Below are positions 54,040-63,143 of a stretch of 64,000 nucleotides of DNA, piece after piece. The stretch is from JAIBJN01 sp963775395. GTDB lineage: Bacteria > Actinomycetota > Thermoleophilia > Gaiellales > Gaiellaceae. The position numbers were made by a program, and so were the translations under genes. The stretch spans positions 62,001 through 126,000 of the forward strand of contig CAVZIX010000002.1 of the NCBI GenBank assembly GCA_963775395.1, in the 5' to 3' direction. The notes beneath the pieces were generated by a model that was given only the letters and a program-made list of their open reading frames with translations, was not told the origin of the DNA and did no database searches. Every line of letters begins with the position of its first letter. Positions within the stretch are counted from its first letter, which is position 1.

Positions 54040-55110
54040 GTGAGCGGGCAGGCGGCGACTGCATCGGAACCGGCCTGGCGCTCGCGCCTGGCGGCCCTCC
54101 CACCCGGCGCGCTCGTGCTCCGCGCCGCCATCGCGTTCGTCCTCACCTTCGTCGCCGCCTGGGTCGCCTATAAGGCGTACGGCGATCCACGCACGTTCGT
54201 GATCGTCGGGCTCAACGGCCTGACGCTTGCCGGGCTCTACTTCGTCGTGGCGAGCGGCTTCACGCTCATCTTCGGGCTCATGCGGGTCGTCAACATGGCG
54301 CATGGCTCCCTGTACATGCTCGCCGGCTTCTTCGCGCTCGAGCTCCAGACGACCTTGACGGGCGGGGAGACGACCTCGGCCTTCGGGTCGTCGGAGGCAG
54401 GGCTCGGGGACTGGATCATCCCGCTGGTCGTCGCCTCGCTGGGTGTCGGCCTGATCGGCCTCGTCATGCAACAGATCTTCCTGCGCTGGAACCAGGGGCA
54501 GGACCTGCGTCAGGCGCTCATCACGATCGCGATCGGAATCATCATCGCCGACCAGACTCTGGCGCACTTCGGCGGGATCGCGGAGTCGCTCGCGGCGCCG
54601 GACGTCTTTCCGGAAAGCGTCGACCTTCCGTTCTCCGACCTCGTGTATCCCTTCTTCCGCATCTTTGTCCTCCTGGTCGCGATCGCCATCGGGCTCTCCC
54701 TCTGGGCGATGATCCAACGCACGCGCTTCGGCATGATCGTGCGCGCAGGCGTCGACGACCGGCAGATGGTCTCGGCGCTCGGGATCAACATCCAGCTCGT
54801 CTTCGCCGGGGCCTTCTTCCTCGGGGCCGTGCTCGCCGGTCTGGGCGGCGTGCTCGGCGGGACGATGATCTCGGTCGACAAGGCCAACGACACGCAGTAC
54901 CTCCTCATCTCGCTGATCGTGGTGATCATCGGCGGCATGGGGAGCCTTGCCGGGGCGGCCATCGGAGCGCTCGCCCTCGGTCTCGTCGACTCCTTCGGCG
55001 ACGTTTACCTGCCGGAGGGCTACACCAACTACTCGATCCTCCTCATCTTCGGGCTGCTCGTCCTCGTGCTCGCGATCCGTCCTCTCGGGCTCTTCGGGAG
55101 ACCGGCGTGA
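54040..55110 (+). CDS. livH: Branched-chain-type ABC transporter permease, LivH
   Basis: 356 aa from GTG 54040. About eight transmembrane segments with LivH marks: GFTLIFGLMRVVNMAHGSLYMLAGF in two blocks, RTRFGMIVRAGVDDRQMVSALGIN (the EAA-type loop) and VVIIGGMGSLAGAAIGALALGLV. Forms the membrane channel with LivM. The family carries branched amino acids, amides, urea or small carboxylates, so the name does not fix the substrate. Confidence 0.92.
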   Translation: MSGQAATASEPAWRSRLAALPPGALVLRAAIAFVLTFVAAWVAYKAYGDPRTFVIVGLNGLTLAGLYFVVASGFTLIFGLMRVVNMAHGSLYMLAGFFALELQTTLTGGETTSAFGSSEAGLGDWIIPLVVASLGVGLIGLVMQQIFLRWNQGQDLRQALITIAIGIIIADQTLAHFGGIAESLAAPDVFPESVDLPFSDLVYPFFRIFVLLVAIAIGLSLWAMIQRTRFGMIVRAGVDDRQMVSALGINIQLVFAGAFFLGAVLAGLGGVLGGTMISVDKANDTQYLLISLIVVIIGGMGSLAGAAIGALALGLVDSFGDVYLPEGYTNYSILLIFGLLVLVLAIRPLGLFGRPA

Positions 55111-56174
55111 CCCGGCCCGCGCTCACCGTGGAGCGTGCGCTCTGGTGGGGGCCGGGGCTGGCGCTCCTGCTGATCCTCGTCCTCGCCCCGCTTTTCTTCA
55201 CCGACTTCTATCTGAGCCAGGTGATCACGAAGGCGCTCTGGCTTGGAATCGCGGCGGCCAGCCTCATCTACCTCGCCGCCTACGTCGGCATGGTGTCGCT
55301 CGGCCAGGTAGCGCTCTACGGAATTGCCGGCTTCACGATGGCGAATCTCGTCGTCGCCGACGGCGGCTCGACGATCGCATGGAACCCATGGGTGGCGACC
55401 CTGGCGGGCATCCTCGTCGCGGTCGGTGTCGGTCTCTTCTTCGGCGCGATTGCGAGCCGCAGCTACGGCATCTACTTCCTGATGATCACGCTCGCCGTGG
55501 CGGTCCTCACCTACTACTTCTTCGCCCAGGTGACCGAGCTCTCGGGCTTCGGAGGCGTGAACAACGTCGCCCGTCCAGGGATCGTCTCGAATCCCGTTTC
55601 GGATCCCCAGAACCTGTTCTACATCGCGCTCGGAACCTCGGCCGTCGTCTACGGGTTCGTCCGCTACCTGGCGCGCACGCCGTTCGGCCTCGCGCTGCAG
55701 GGCGTGAGGGACGACCCCTCCCGGATGCGCGCGCTCGGGTACAACGTCCCGCTGCTGCGCATGCTCGCGTTCGGCCTCGGGGCGCTGATCGCCTCGTTCG
55801 CGGGGATTCTGTCCGTCTGGTGGAACACACGAATCTCGCCCGGCTCGATCGACCTCTCGCGCACGATCGACGTGCTCGTGATCGCGGTGATCGGCGGGCT
55901 CTACCGGTTGGAAGGAGCCTGGGTCGGAGCGCTCGTCTTCGTGGCGCTGGACAACTGGACCCGAGGTGTCGACCTCGTCGGCCAGCGCTTCAACACCGTG
56001 ATCGGGGCGATCTTCCTCGCCATCGTCCTCCTCTCGCCGGGCGGGTTGATGGGGATCTGGCAGTCGATCACCGACTACATCGGGCGCCAACTCTCAGGCA
56101 AACCCCCCGCGCGGCCCTCCCCGGGCCCGCCGGACGAGGCCCGAACGGCATCCAACAGTCCACAGCCTTCATGA
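55107..56174 (+). CDS. livM: Branched-chain-type ABC transporter permease, LivM
   Basis: 355 aa; GTG 55107 overlaps the livH stop. LivM marks: GMVSLGQVALYGIAGFTMANLV, a long loop with FGGVNNVARPG, ARTPFGLALQGVRDDPSRMRALGYNV, and the VIAVIGGLYRLEGAWVGALVF end. The tail after the last helix is Pro-rich. Second half of the membrane channel. Confidence 0.92.
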   Translation: MTRPALTVERALWWGPGLALLLILVLAPLFFTDFYLSQVITKALWLGIAAASLIYLAAYVGMVSLGQVALYGIAGFTMANLVVADGGSTIAWNPWVATLAGILVAVGVGLFFGAIASRSYGIYFLMITLAVAVLTYYFFAQVTELSGFGGVNNVARPGIVSNPVSDPQNLFYIALGTSAVVYGFVRYLARTPFGLALQGVRDDPSRMRALGYNVPLLRMLAFGLGALIASFAGILSVWWNTRISPGSIDLSRTIDVLVIAVIGGLYRLEGAWVGALVFVALDNWTRGVDLVGQRFNTVIGAIFLAIVLLSPGGLMGIWQSITDYIGRQLSGKPPARPSPGPPDEARTASNSPQPS

Positions 56175-56268
56175 CTCAGAAGGGAGGAACGACGCGCGCC
56201 AACCGCTCGACGGGAACCCCGGTGGGGAACCGGGCGTTCGGATTGATCCAACAGGAGGAGAGGTAGGA

Positions 56269-57690
56269 ATGCGAGTTTCCACCGAGGGCGGGAGGGCCCG
56301 GCTCTGGGCCCTGCTCGCCGCGCTCGTACTCGTCTTTGCGGCGACCGTCGCAGCCTGCGGCGGTGACGACGATGACGATGACGACCAGGCCACCCCGACG
56401 ACCGACACGGGGGGCACGGACGGCGACGCGACCGGCGAGGCCATCAAGATTGGCGTCTTCTCGAACAACGAGGGCGCGTTCGCGCCCTTCGAAGGCCAGA
56501 CCTTTGGCGGTGCGATGCTCCCGCTGATCAACCGCGGGGCGACTCCCGTCAGCGGCGACCCGACCGACGGCGTCGAGAACGCCACGATCGCCGGGCACCC
56601 GATCGAGATCGTCTACGGCGGTTCGGACTCGACCCCGGACAAGGCGGTCGAGGAGGCACGGCGGCTCGTCGAGCAGGAGGGGGTGGACATCCTCGTGGGG
56701 CCCCTGTCGGGGAGCGAGGGGATCGCCGTCGCCAACTACTCGAAGGAGCAGCCCGGAGTCACGTTCGTGAACGGCATCTCGGGCGCGCAGGACACGACGC
56801 TCAAGGTCCGGTCTCCGAACTTCTTCCGCTTCCACAACGACGGCACTCAGTGGACGGCGGGGCTCGGCGACTACGCCTATAACGAGCTCGGCTGGCGGAA
56901 CGTCGTCACGATCGGCGACGACTACGACTTCCCGTACTCGCAGATCGCCGGCTTCGTGGCCGAGTTCTGCTCGATCGGCGGAAACGTGACGCAGCGGCTC
57001 TGGCCGCCGCTCGGCGAGGAGGACTACTCCTCGTACATCACGCAGATCCCAGAGGACGTCGACGGCTTCTTCATGGGCGTCGGCGGGACCGGGACCGTCG
57101 CCTTCGTGAAGCAGTACGGACAGCTGCGCGGCAACCTCGCCGACAAGATCATGGGCGGCATCTTCATGACCGACCCCGTGATCCTCGAAGAGCTCGGGGA
57201 TCAGGTCGTCGGAGTCGTGACGGCCGGTATGACCGCGGGCGACTCGCAGGAGCCCGCATACCTCGAGTACACCGCGCAGATCGCAGAGTCCTATCCGGAG
57301 CTCGAAGGCACGGGCTCGAGCGTCTTCTTCTATGGCTACTACACGGCCATGGAGGCGATCGCGCAGGCGCTCGAGCAGGTCGAGGGCGACCTCTCCGATG
57401 AGCATGCCGCCTTCAGAGACGCGCTGGCGAACCTCGAGCTCGACGCCCCGCTCGGGACGATCAAGCTCGATGAGAACCGCCAGGCGATCATGGACAACTT
57501 CCTCCAGCAGATCGTCGAGGACCAGTCCGGCGACGGCATCCCCGACGTGCAGACGCTCAAGACGATCCCGGAGGTCGACCAGACGTTCGCGGGCGCCTTC
57601 AGCCCGGACACGCCCTCGCCCGACCGGACGAACCCGCCTTGCGAGGAGGGCACGCCGCCTCCGTGGACCCAGCAGGGCGGAGGGAGCTAG
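56269..57690 (+). CDS. ABC transporter substrate-binding lipoprotein, LivJ type
   Basis: 473 aa from ATG 56269, SD AGGAGGAG. Signal peptide with lipobox (TVAACGG, Cys about 27), followed by a run of seven Asp and a Thr/Gly tether. Periplasmic-binding-protein fold type I: IKIGVFSNNEGAFAPFE, an EIVYGGSDSTPDKAVEEARRLV segment, DILVGPLSGSEGIAVANYS, NVVTIGDDYDFPYSQ. It catches the substrate outside the membrane. The ligand is not readable. Confidence 0.92.
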   Translation: MRVSTEGGRARLWALLAALVLVFAATVAACGGDDDDDDDQATPTTDTGGTDGDATGEAIKIGVFSNNEGAFAPFEGQTFGGAMLPLINRGATPVSGDPTDGVENATIAGHPIEIVYGGSDSTPDKAVEEARRLVEQEGVDILVGPLSGSEGIAVANYSKEQPGVTFVNGISGAQDTTLKVRSPNFFRFHNDGTQWTAGLGDYAYNELGWRNVVTIGDDYDFPYSQIAGFVAEFCSIGGNVTQRLWPPLGEEDYSSYITQIPEDVDGFFMGVGGTGTVAFVKQYGQLRGNLADKIMGGIFMTDPVILEELGDQVVGVVTAGMTAGDSQEPAYLEYTAQIAESYPELEGTGSSVFFYGYYTAMEAIAQALEQVEGDLSDEHAAFRDALANLELDAPLGTIKLDENRQAIMDNFLQQIVEDQSGDGIPDVQTLKTIPEVDQTFAGAFSPDTPSPDRTNPPCEEGTPPPWTQQGGGS

Positions 57691-57707
57691 GCGAGCCCGA
57701 AAGAGCC

Positions 57708-58496
57708 GTGACCGTCGCAGCAGCACAGCCCCAGAGCGCCGAGCCGATCGTCCGCCTCCGCGGCGTCGGCCGGCGCTTCGGGGGCGTCCACGCCGTCCAT
57801 GACGTCGACCTCGACGTCCACCCCGGCGAGCGTCGTGCTCTCCTCGGGCCGAACGGCGCCGGCAAGACGACGCTCTTCAACGTCATCTCCGGCGAGTTCC
57901 CGCCCACCCAGGGACGCGTCGAGCTCTTCGGACGCGACGTCACGAGCATGCCCGCCCGCAAGCGGGCCAAGCTCGGGCTCACACGCACGTTCCAGACCTC
58001 GCGACTCTTCCTCGGCCTGACGGTCGAGGACAACCTCTACCTGGCCGCACTAGGTGCACGGGGCGGGCATCTCCGCCCCGTGCGCCTGCCCGGCCGCGAC
58101 GCTCCTTTCCGCGAGCGTGCCCGCGAGCTCGCCGAGCGGGTCGGGCTCGAGGATCAGCTCGGGACGCTGGTGGGCTCGCTCTCGCACGGCGAGCAGCGCC
58201 AGCTCGAAGTGGGGATGGCGCGCGCGGGCGATCCGAAGATCATGATGCTCGACGAACCGGCGGCAGGCCTCTCCCGTGGAGAGCGCGTCCTGCTGACCGA
58301 TCTCCTGCTGACGCTTGACCGAGGCATCACGCTCATCCTCATCGAGCACGACATGGACGTCGCCCTCGCGGTGGCGGAGCGGGTGACGATGATGCACGAC
58401 GGGCGCGTGATCGTCGAGGGCACGCCGGCCGAGATCCGCGCCAACCAGCTCGTTCACGACCTCTACCTCGGGAGCCACCACTACGCCGATGAGTGA
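57708..58496 (+). CDS. livG: Branched-chain-type ABC transporter ATPase, LivG
   Basis: 262 aa from GTG 57708. Walker A LLGPNGAGKTTLFNVISGEF, Q-loop RTFQTSRLF, signature GSLSHGEQRQLEVGMA, Walker B IMMLDEPAAGLS, switch His LIEHDMDVAL. Overlaps livF by 8 bases. Confidence 0.93.
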   Translation: MTVAAAQPQSAEPIVRLRGVGRRFGGVHAVHDVDLDVHPGERRALLGPNGAGKTTLFNVISGEFPPTQGRVELFGRDVTSMPARKRAKLGLTRTFQTSRLFLGLTVEDNLYLAALGARGGHLRPVRLPGRDAPFRERARELAERVGLEDQLGTLVGSLSHGEQRQLEVGMARAGDPKIMMLDEPAAGLSRGERVLLTDLLLTLDRGITLILIEHDMDVALAVAERVTMMHDGRVIVEGTPAEIRANQLVHDLYLGSHHYADE

Positions 58497-59214
58497 CCCC
58501 GTCTTCATCCTGGACAAGGTCAACGCTTTCTACGGGCGTGGACGCGTCCTGCACGACGTCAGCTTCGAGATGGGTCGCGAGCCGGTCGCGGTGATCGGCC
58601 GCAACGGCATGGGGAAGACGACCCTCTGCCTCGCGGTCATGGGCCTCATGGCGCGCGCAGACGGCTCCATCCGCTTCGAGGGGCAGGAGCTCATGGGCCG
58701 CGCTCCCTACAAGATCTCGGGCGCCGGGATCGGCTACGTGCCCCAGGGCCGTCGCCTCTTTCCCTCGCTGTCGACGGAGGAGCACCTCGACATGCTCGGA
58801 ACCGGAAGAGGCGGCCGCTGGACGAAGTCAGCGATCTGGGAGCTCTTCCCCCGTCTCGCCGAGCGCCGCAAGGTCGGCGCTGCCCAGCTCTCGGGCGGGG
58901 AGCAGCAGATGCTCGCCATCGCCCGCGCGCTCCTCGGCAATCCCAAGCTTCTGATCATGGACGAGCCCTCCGAGGGTCTTGCGCCGGCGATCGTCGAAAG
59001 CCTCGTCGGTACCTGCCAGAGCCTTGTCCAGGAGGGGGTCGGGCTCCTTCTGGTCGAGCAGAACCTCGGCGTCGCCACCTCACTCGCCGAGCGTCAGCTG
59101 ATCATGGTCGCAGGCGAAATCGCGACAGAGATGACCGCCAAGGCGCTCCTCGACGACCCGGACGCGCAGCAGCGCTACCTCGGCGTCTCCCGCGTCGAGG
59201 GGGCGGCCGCCTAG
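58489..59214 (+). CDS. livF: Branched-chain-type ABC transporter ATPase, LivF
   Basis: 241 aa. LivF marks: VNAFYGRGRVLHDVSFE, Walker A IGRNGMGKTTLCLAVMG, GIGYVPQGRRLFPSLSTEEHL, signature QLSGGEQQMLAIARALL, Walker B LLIMDEPSEGLAP. Partners LivG. Confidence 0.93.
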   Translation: MSDPVFILDKVNAFYGRGRVLHDVSFEMGREPVAVIGRNGMGKTTLCLAVMGLMARADGSIRFEGQELMGRAPYKISGAGIGYVPQGRRLFPSLSTEEHLDMLGTGRGGRWTKSAIWELFPRLAERRKVGAAQLSGGEQQMLAIARALLGNPKLLIMDEPSEGLAPAIVESLVGTCQSLVQEGVGLLLVEQNLGVATSLAERQLIMVAGEIATEMTAKALLDDPDAQQRYLGVSRVEGAAA

Positions 59215-59219
59215 ACATC

Positions 59220-60452
59220 ATGGCCACCGTCGTCCTGCTCGGCACGCTGGACACGAAAGGGGACGAATACGCGTACCTCCGCTCGCTTCTGGGCGGGCAC
59301 GGGGTCGAGACGATCCTGATCGACGCCGGCGTTCTCGGCGAGCCTCGCGCGGCCCCCGACGTGACGCGCGAGGAGGTGGCGCAGGCGGCAGGAGCAGACG
59401 TCCGTGCGCTCGCTGACGCGGGCGACCGCGGGGCCGCCGTGGAAACCATGGCGCGCGGCGCCGCGGAGATCGTCACGGGGCTCCACGCCGCGCGACGCCT
59501 CGACGGCATCCTCGCGCTCGGAGGCTCGGGCGGGACGGCCGTCGCCACCGAGGCGATGAGAGCGCTCCCCGTCGGCGTTCCCAAGCTGATGGTCTCGACG
59601 ATGGCGTCCGGCGATACGCGCCCCTACGTGGGCGCGACGGATGTGACGATGACGTACTCCGTCGTCGACATCTCCGGGGTCAACGCCGTCTCGGCCCGCA
59701 TTCTGGCCAATGCGGCGGCCGCGATGGCGGGCATGGCGACTGCGGACCCGCCCACGGTCGAGGGCGGGAAGCCACTCGTCGGGGCGACGATGTTCGGCGT
59801 CACGACCCCTTGCGTGACCGCGGCGCGCGAGCGCCTCGAGGAGCTCGGCTACGAGGTGCTCGTCTTCCATGCGACCGGCACCGGCGGGCAGTCGATGGAG
59901 GCGCTCATGCGGAGCGGCTTCATCACCGCCTCGCTGGACGTCACCACGACAGAGCTTGCCGACGATCTCGTCGGAGGGGTCCTCTCCGCCGGGCCTGACC
60001 GGCTCGAGGCCGCCGGCGAGCTCGGGATCCCGCAGGTGGTCTCTCTGGGGGCTCTCGACATGGTCAACTTCGGCCCCGTGGAGACGGTGCCGGTCGAGTT
60101 CCGGGACCGGCTCCTCTACAAGCACAACCCGACTGTCACGCTCATGCGCACGACCGCGGAGGAATCCGCCGAGCTGGGCCGCCGCATCGGGCGCAAGCTC
60201 TCGCATGCGACCGGGCCGGTGACGCTCTTCATCCCACTTCGCGGAGTGTCGCTCATCGACGTGGAGGGACAGGTCTTCTTCGACCCGGAGGCCGATCGGG
60301 CGCTCTTCGACGCACTCCGGGACACGCTCGATGCCGGCGTGGACGTGCGCGAGCTCGACACCGACGTCAACGATCCGGCTTTCGCCCATGCCATGGTCGA
60401 CGCCCTCCACGAGCACTATCAGGCCTGGACGGCCGGCGGAGTGCGCGCATGA
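59220..60452 (+). CDS. Tm-1-like ATP-binding protein (UPF0261)
   Basis: 410 aa. It starts VVLLGTLDTKGDEYAYLRSLL, typical for UPF0261, and continues with LDGILALGGSGGTAVATEAM, MVSTMASGDTRPYVGATDVTM, GVTTPCVTAARERLEELGYEV, FHATGTGGQSMEALMRSG and IPQVVSLGALDMVNFGP. The tomato relative Tm-1 binds ATP and viral replicase; bacterial members are linked to catabolic operons, with unknown reaction. Its stop overlaps the next gene (ATGA), and Tm-1 and PEP-hydrolase-like domains are often joined or adjacent. Confidence 0.9.
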   Translation: MATVVLLGTLDTKGDEYAYLRSLLGGHGVETILIDAGVLGEPRAAPDVTREEVAQAAGADVRALADAGDRGAAVETMARGAAEIVTGLHAARRLDGILALGGSGGTAVATEAMRALPVGVPKLMVSTMASGDTRPYVGATDVTMTYSVVDISGVNAVSARILANAAAAMAGMATADPPTVEGGKPLVGATMFGVTTPCVTAARERLEELGYEVLVFHATGTGGQSMEALMRSGFITASLDVTTTELADDLVGGVLSAGPDRLEAAGELGIPQVVSLGALDMVNFGPVETVPVEFRDRLLYKHNPTVTLMRTTAEESAELGRRIGRKLSHATGPVTLFIPLRGVSLIDVEGQVFFDPEADRALFDALRDTLDAGVDVRELDTDVNDPAFAHAMVDALHEHYQAWTAGGVRA

Positions 60453-61294
60453 AGCGGGAGGAAGCCCTGGCACGCCTGCGGGCGCAGGTGCAGGCGGGCC
60501 TGCCGATCATCGGCGCCGGCGCCGGGACCGGGCTCTCGGCCAAGTGCGCGGAGGCCGGCGGCGCAGATCTCATCATCGTCTACAACTCCGGGCGGTACCG
60601 CATGGCGGGCCGGGGGTCCCTCGCGGGCCTCCTCCCGTACGGCGACGCGAACGCGATCGTCATGGAGATGGCGGGCGAAGTGCTCCCGGTCGTGGAGTCG
60701 ACGCCCGTCCTCGCCGGCGTGTGCGGCACGGATCCATTCCGGCTCATGCCGGTCTTCCTCCGGGAGGTGCAGGAGGCCGGCTTCACGGGCGTCCAGAACT
60801 TCCCCACCGTCGGCCTCATCGACGGCACCTTCCGCCAGAACCTCGAGGAGACGGGCATGAGCTATGCGCTCGAGGTGGAGACCATTCGCGCCGCGCGTGA
60901 GCTCGACCTGCTCACCTGCCCCTACGTCTTCACCCCGCAGGACGCCCGGGCGATGGCGGAGGCGGGTGCCGACGTGCTCGTACCGCACATGGGGCTGACG
61001 ACGGGCGGGTCGATCGGTGCCGAGACCGCCAGGACGCTCGACGAGTCGGTCGAGCTCATTCAGGCGATGCACGACGCGGCAGTGGAGGTGGCGCCGGACG
61101 TTCTCGTCCTCTGCCACGGCGGCCCCATCTCCGAGCCGGAGGACGCTGCCTACGTGCTCGAGCGAACGCGGGGCGTCGTCGGCTTCTTCGGGGCCTCGAG
61201 CATGGAGCGGCTCCCGACCGAAGTCGCGCTGACGGAGACCGTGAAGCGCTTCAAGGCCATCCCCACCCGCGGGCGGGAAGGAGAACACGTATGA
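60449..61294 (+). CDS. PEP-hydrolase-like TIM barrel protein
   Basis: 281 aa. Family pattern: GLPIIGAGAGTGLSAKCAEAGG in two blocks, DLIIVYNSGRYRMAGRGSLAGLL, PVLAGVCGTDPFR, GVQNFPTVGLIDG, VPHMGLTTGGSIGA and LCHGGPI. It belongs to the phosphoenolpyruvate mutase/hydrolase-like group that pairs with UPF0261 proteins. The likely chemistry is on a phosphorylated or oxo-acid substrate, inferred from the fold. Confidence 0.9.
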   Translation: MKREEALARLRAQVQAGLPIIGAGAGTGLSAKCAEAGGADLIIVYNSGRYRMAGRGSLAGLLPYGDANAIVMEMAGEVLPVVESTPVLAGVCGTDPFRLMPVFLREVQEAGFTGVQNFPTVGLIDGTFRQNLEETGMSYALEVETIRAARELDLLTCPYVFTPQDARAMAEAGADVLVPHMGLTTGGSIGAETARTLDESVELIQAMHDAAVEVAPDVLVLCHGGPISEPEDAAYVLERTRGVVGFFGASSMERLPTEVALTETVKRFKAIPTRGREGEHV

Positions 61295-61695
61295 ACGGGA
61301 GGTTCGTCCACGAGACCGACATCGAGCGCGAGCAGCTCGACTGGGGTGGGCTGGGCTGGATCAGCCGGCCACCGTCCACCGGTGCTCGACAGCTCACGGT
61401 GCTCGACGTCTCGCTGGAGCCGGGCCACGGCCACGACTTCCATACACACCCCGAGCAGGAGGAGGTGATCGTCGTCCAGGCGGGTGAGATCGAGCAGTGG
61501 CTCGAGGGCGAGAAGACCGTCCTCGGGCCCGGCGAGGCCGTGTTCATCGGGATGGGCACCGTCCATGCCTCGTTCAACACGGGACAGAAGACCGCACGGT
61601 TGACGGTCGCCCTCGGCCCGTGCGCCGGTGAGGGAGGCTACGAGCTCGTGGACGTCTCCGGCGAGGAGCCCTGGAGGTCGCTGCGGTCGTCATGA
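61291..61695 (+). CDS. Cupin-domain protein
   Basis: 134 aa; ATG 61291 overlaps the upstream stop. One cupin barrel: motif 1 GHGHDFHTHPEQEEVIVVQAGE and motif 2 PGEAVFIGMGTVHASFN give three His and one Glu as metal ligands. Such proteins isomerise or oxidise small molecules, or bind sugars. Translationally coupled to its neighbours, so it is part of the pathway. Confidence 0.9.
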   Translation: MNGRFVHETDIEREQLDWGGLGWISRPPSTGARQLTVLDVSLEPGHGHDFHTHPEQEEVIVVQAGEIEQWLEGEKTVLGPGEAVFIGMGTVHASFNTGQKTARLTVALGPCAGEGGYELVDVSGEEPWRSLRSS

Positions 61696-63116
61696 GCGTC
61701 GGGACGCCCAGAAGCGAGACATTCGTGCAGGACCTGCGTGATCTCGTAGGAGACGACGCGGTCATCGCCGACGCGGACGGCCTCGAGCGCTACGCCGCCG
61801 ACACGTACTGGAAGGCGCTCGCGACGCAGGCGAGCGGGAGCCCGCTCGGTCTTCCGGACGTCGCCGTCCTGCCGGCCGACGAGGCCGGCGTCGCTCGAGT
61901 GCTCCGCTTTGCCAACGAGCGAGGTCTTCCCGTGGTCCCCCGCGGAGGCGGCTCGGGAAGCCAGGGAGGAGCAGTTCCGGTCGGGGGCGGCATCCTCCTC
62001 GATCTCACACGCCTCGACCGCATCGTCGAGGTGGACGAGGAGTCGCTGACCGTGACGGCCGAGGCGGGCGTCAAGGGCGACGTGCTCGAACGCGCCTTGA
62101 ACGAGCGGGGGCTCATGCTCCCGCATTACCCGGCTTCGGTGGATCTGGCAACGGTCGGCGGGTACGTCGCCGCCCGCGGCTCCGGGGTGCTCTCGACGCG
62201 CTACGGCAAGATCGAGGATCTCGTGCTCTCACTCCGCGTCGCGCTCGCGGACGGGACCGTGATCGAGACCGTCAGCGTCCCCAGGCATGCGGTCGGGCCG
62301 GAGCTGACACAGCTCTTCATCGGCTCCGAGGGCACGCTGGGCGTCATCACCCGCGCGACCCTGCAGCTCGCGCCCCTCCCGGCCGCGCGCCGCTTCGAGG
62401 CGATCTCGTTCGCGTCCGTGCCCGAAGGGATCGCCACGGTGCGCTCCATCATCGCGCGCGGCCTGCGCCCGTCGGTCGTGCGCATGTACGACGAGGTGGC
62501 CACCCGCACGTCGCTCGGGCCAGTTGTCGAGCAGGAGCTCGAGGGTGTCTGCACGGTCTTCTGCTTCGAGGGCGAGCCTGCGGTTGCCGACGCGGAGGCG
62601 GAGACGCTGCTGGCGCTCGCTCGCGAGCGCGGCGCTGTCGTCCTCGACGGCAGGCTCGGCGAGACGTGGTGGAAGCGCCGCTACGAGTTCTACAAGCCGC
62701 CGCACCATCCGCAGCTCCCCGCTATCTGGGGGACGATCGAGGCCGTCGCTCCCTACGCTCGCATCTACGGCGTCTACCTGGCGGTGAAGGAGGCGGTCGA
62801 GGCGCCCTACGCCGAGCACGGGCTCGCGCTCAAGGTGCACTTCAGCCACTGGTATCCATGGGGGACGATGATGTACGGCCGCTTCATCGTCCCGGACGGC
62901 GGGCCCGAGGCCGTCGACCTACACGATCGTATCTGGGCGGACGCCGTGCAGGCGATGCTCGGCGCCGGCGGCGTCATGAACGACCACCACGGCGTCGGGC
63001 TCAAGCTCGCGCCGTACATGCGGGCCCAGCACGGGCCTGCGCTCGACGTCCTGCGCCGGATCAAGGAGGTGCTCGACCCGAACCGGATCATGAACCCGGG
63101 CAAGCTCGATCTGTAA
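61692..63116 (+). CDS. FAD-linked oxidase, GlcD/D-lactate dehydrogenase type
   Basis: 474 aa; ATG 61692 overlaps the cupin stop. PCMH FAD domain: VVPRGGGSGSQGGAVPVGGG, a HYPASVDLATVGGYVAARGSG block, IGSEGTLGVITRATLQL. C-terminal FAD-oxidase domain with NDHHGVGLKLAPYM and the end LKEVLDPNRIMNPGK (here IKEVLDPNRIMNPGKLDL). The family oxidises 2-hydroxy acids. It is the oxidation step of this operon; substrate unknown. Confidence 0.92.
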   Translation: MSVGTPRSETFVQDLRDLVGDDAVIADADGLERYAADTYWKALATQASGSPLGLPDVAVLPADEAGVARVLRFANERGLPVVPRGGGSGSQGGAVPVGGGILLDLTRLDRIVEVDEESLTVTAEAGVKGDVLERALNERGLMLPHYPASVDLATVGGYVAARGSGVLSTRYGKIEDLVLSLRVALADGTVIETVSVPRHAVGPELTQLFIGSEGTLGVITRATLQLAPLPAARRFEAISFASVPEGIATVRSIIARGLRPSVVRMYDEVATRTSLGPVVEQELEGVCTVFCFEGEPAVADAEAETLLALARERGAVVLDGRLGETWWKRRYEFYKPPHHPQLPAIWGTIEAVAPYARIYGVYLAVKEAVEAPYAEHGLALKVHFSHWYPWGTMMYGRFIVPDGGPEAVDLHDRIWADAVQAMLGAGGVMNDHHGVGLKLAPYMRAQHGPALDVLRRIKEVLDPNRIMNPGKLDL

Positions 63117-63143
63117 CGCAGTCGGCAACGCGAGGAGGACCGA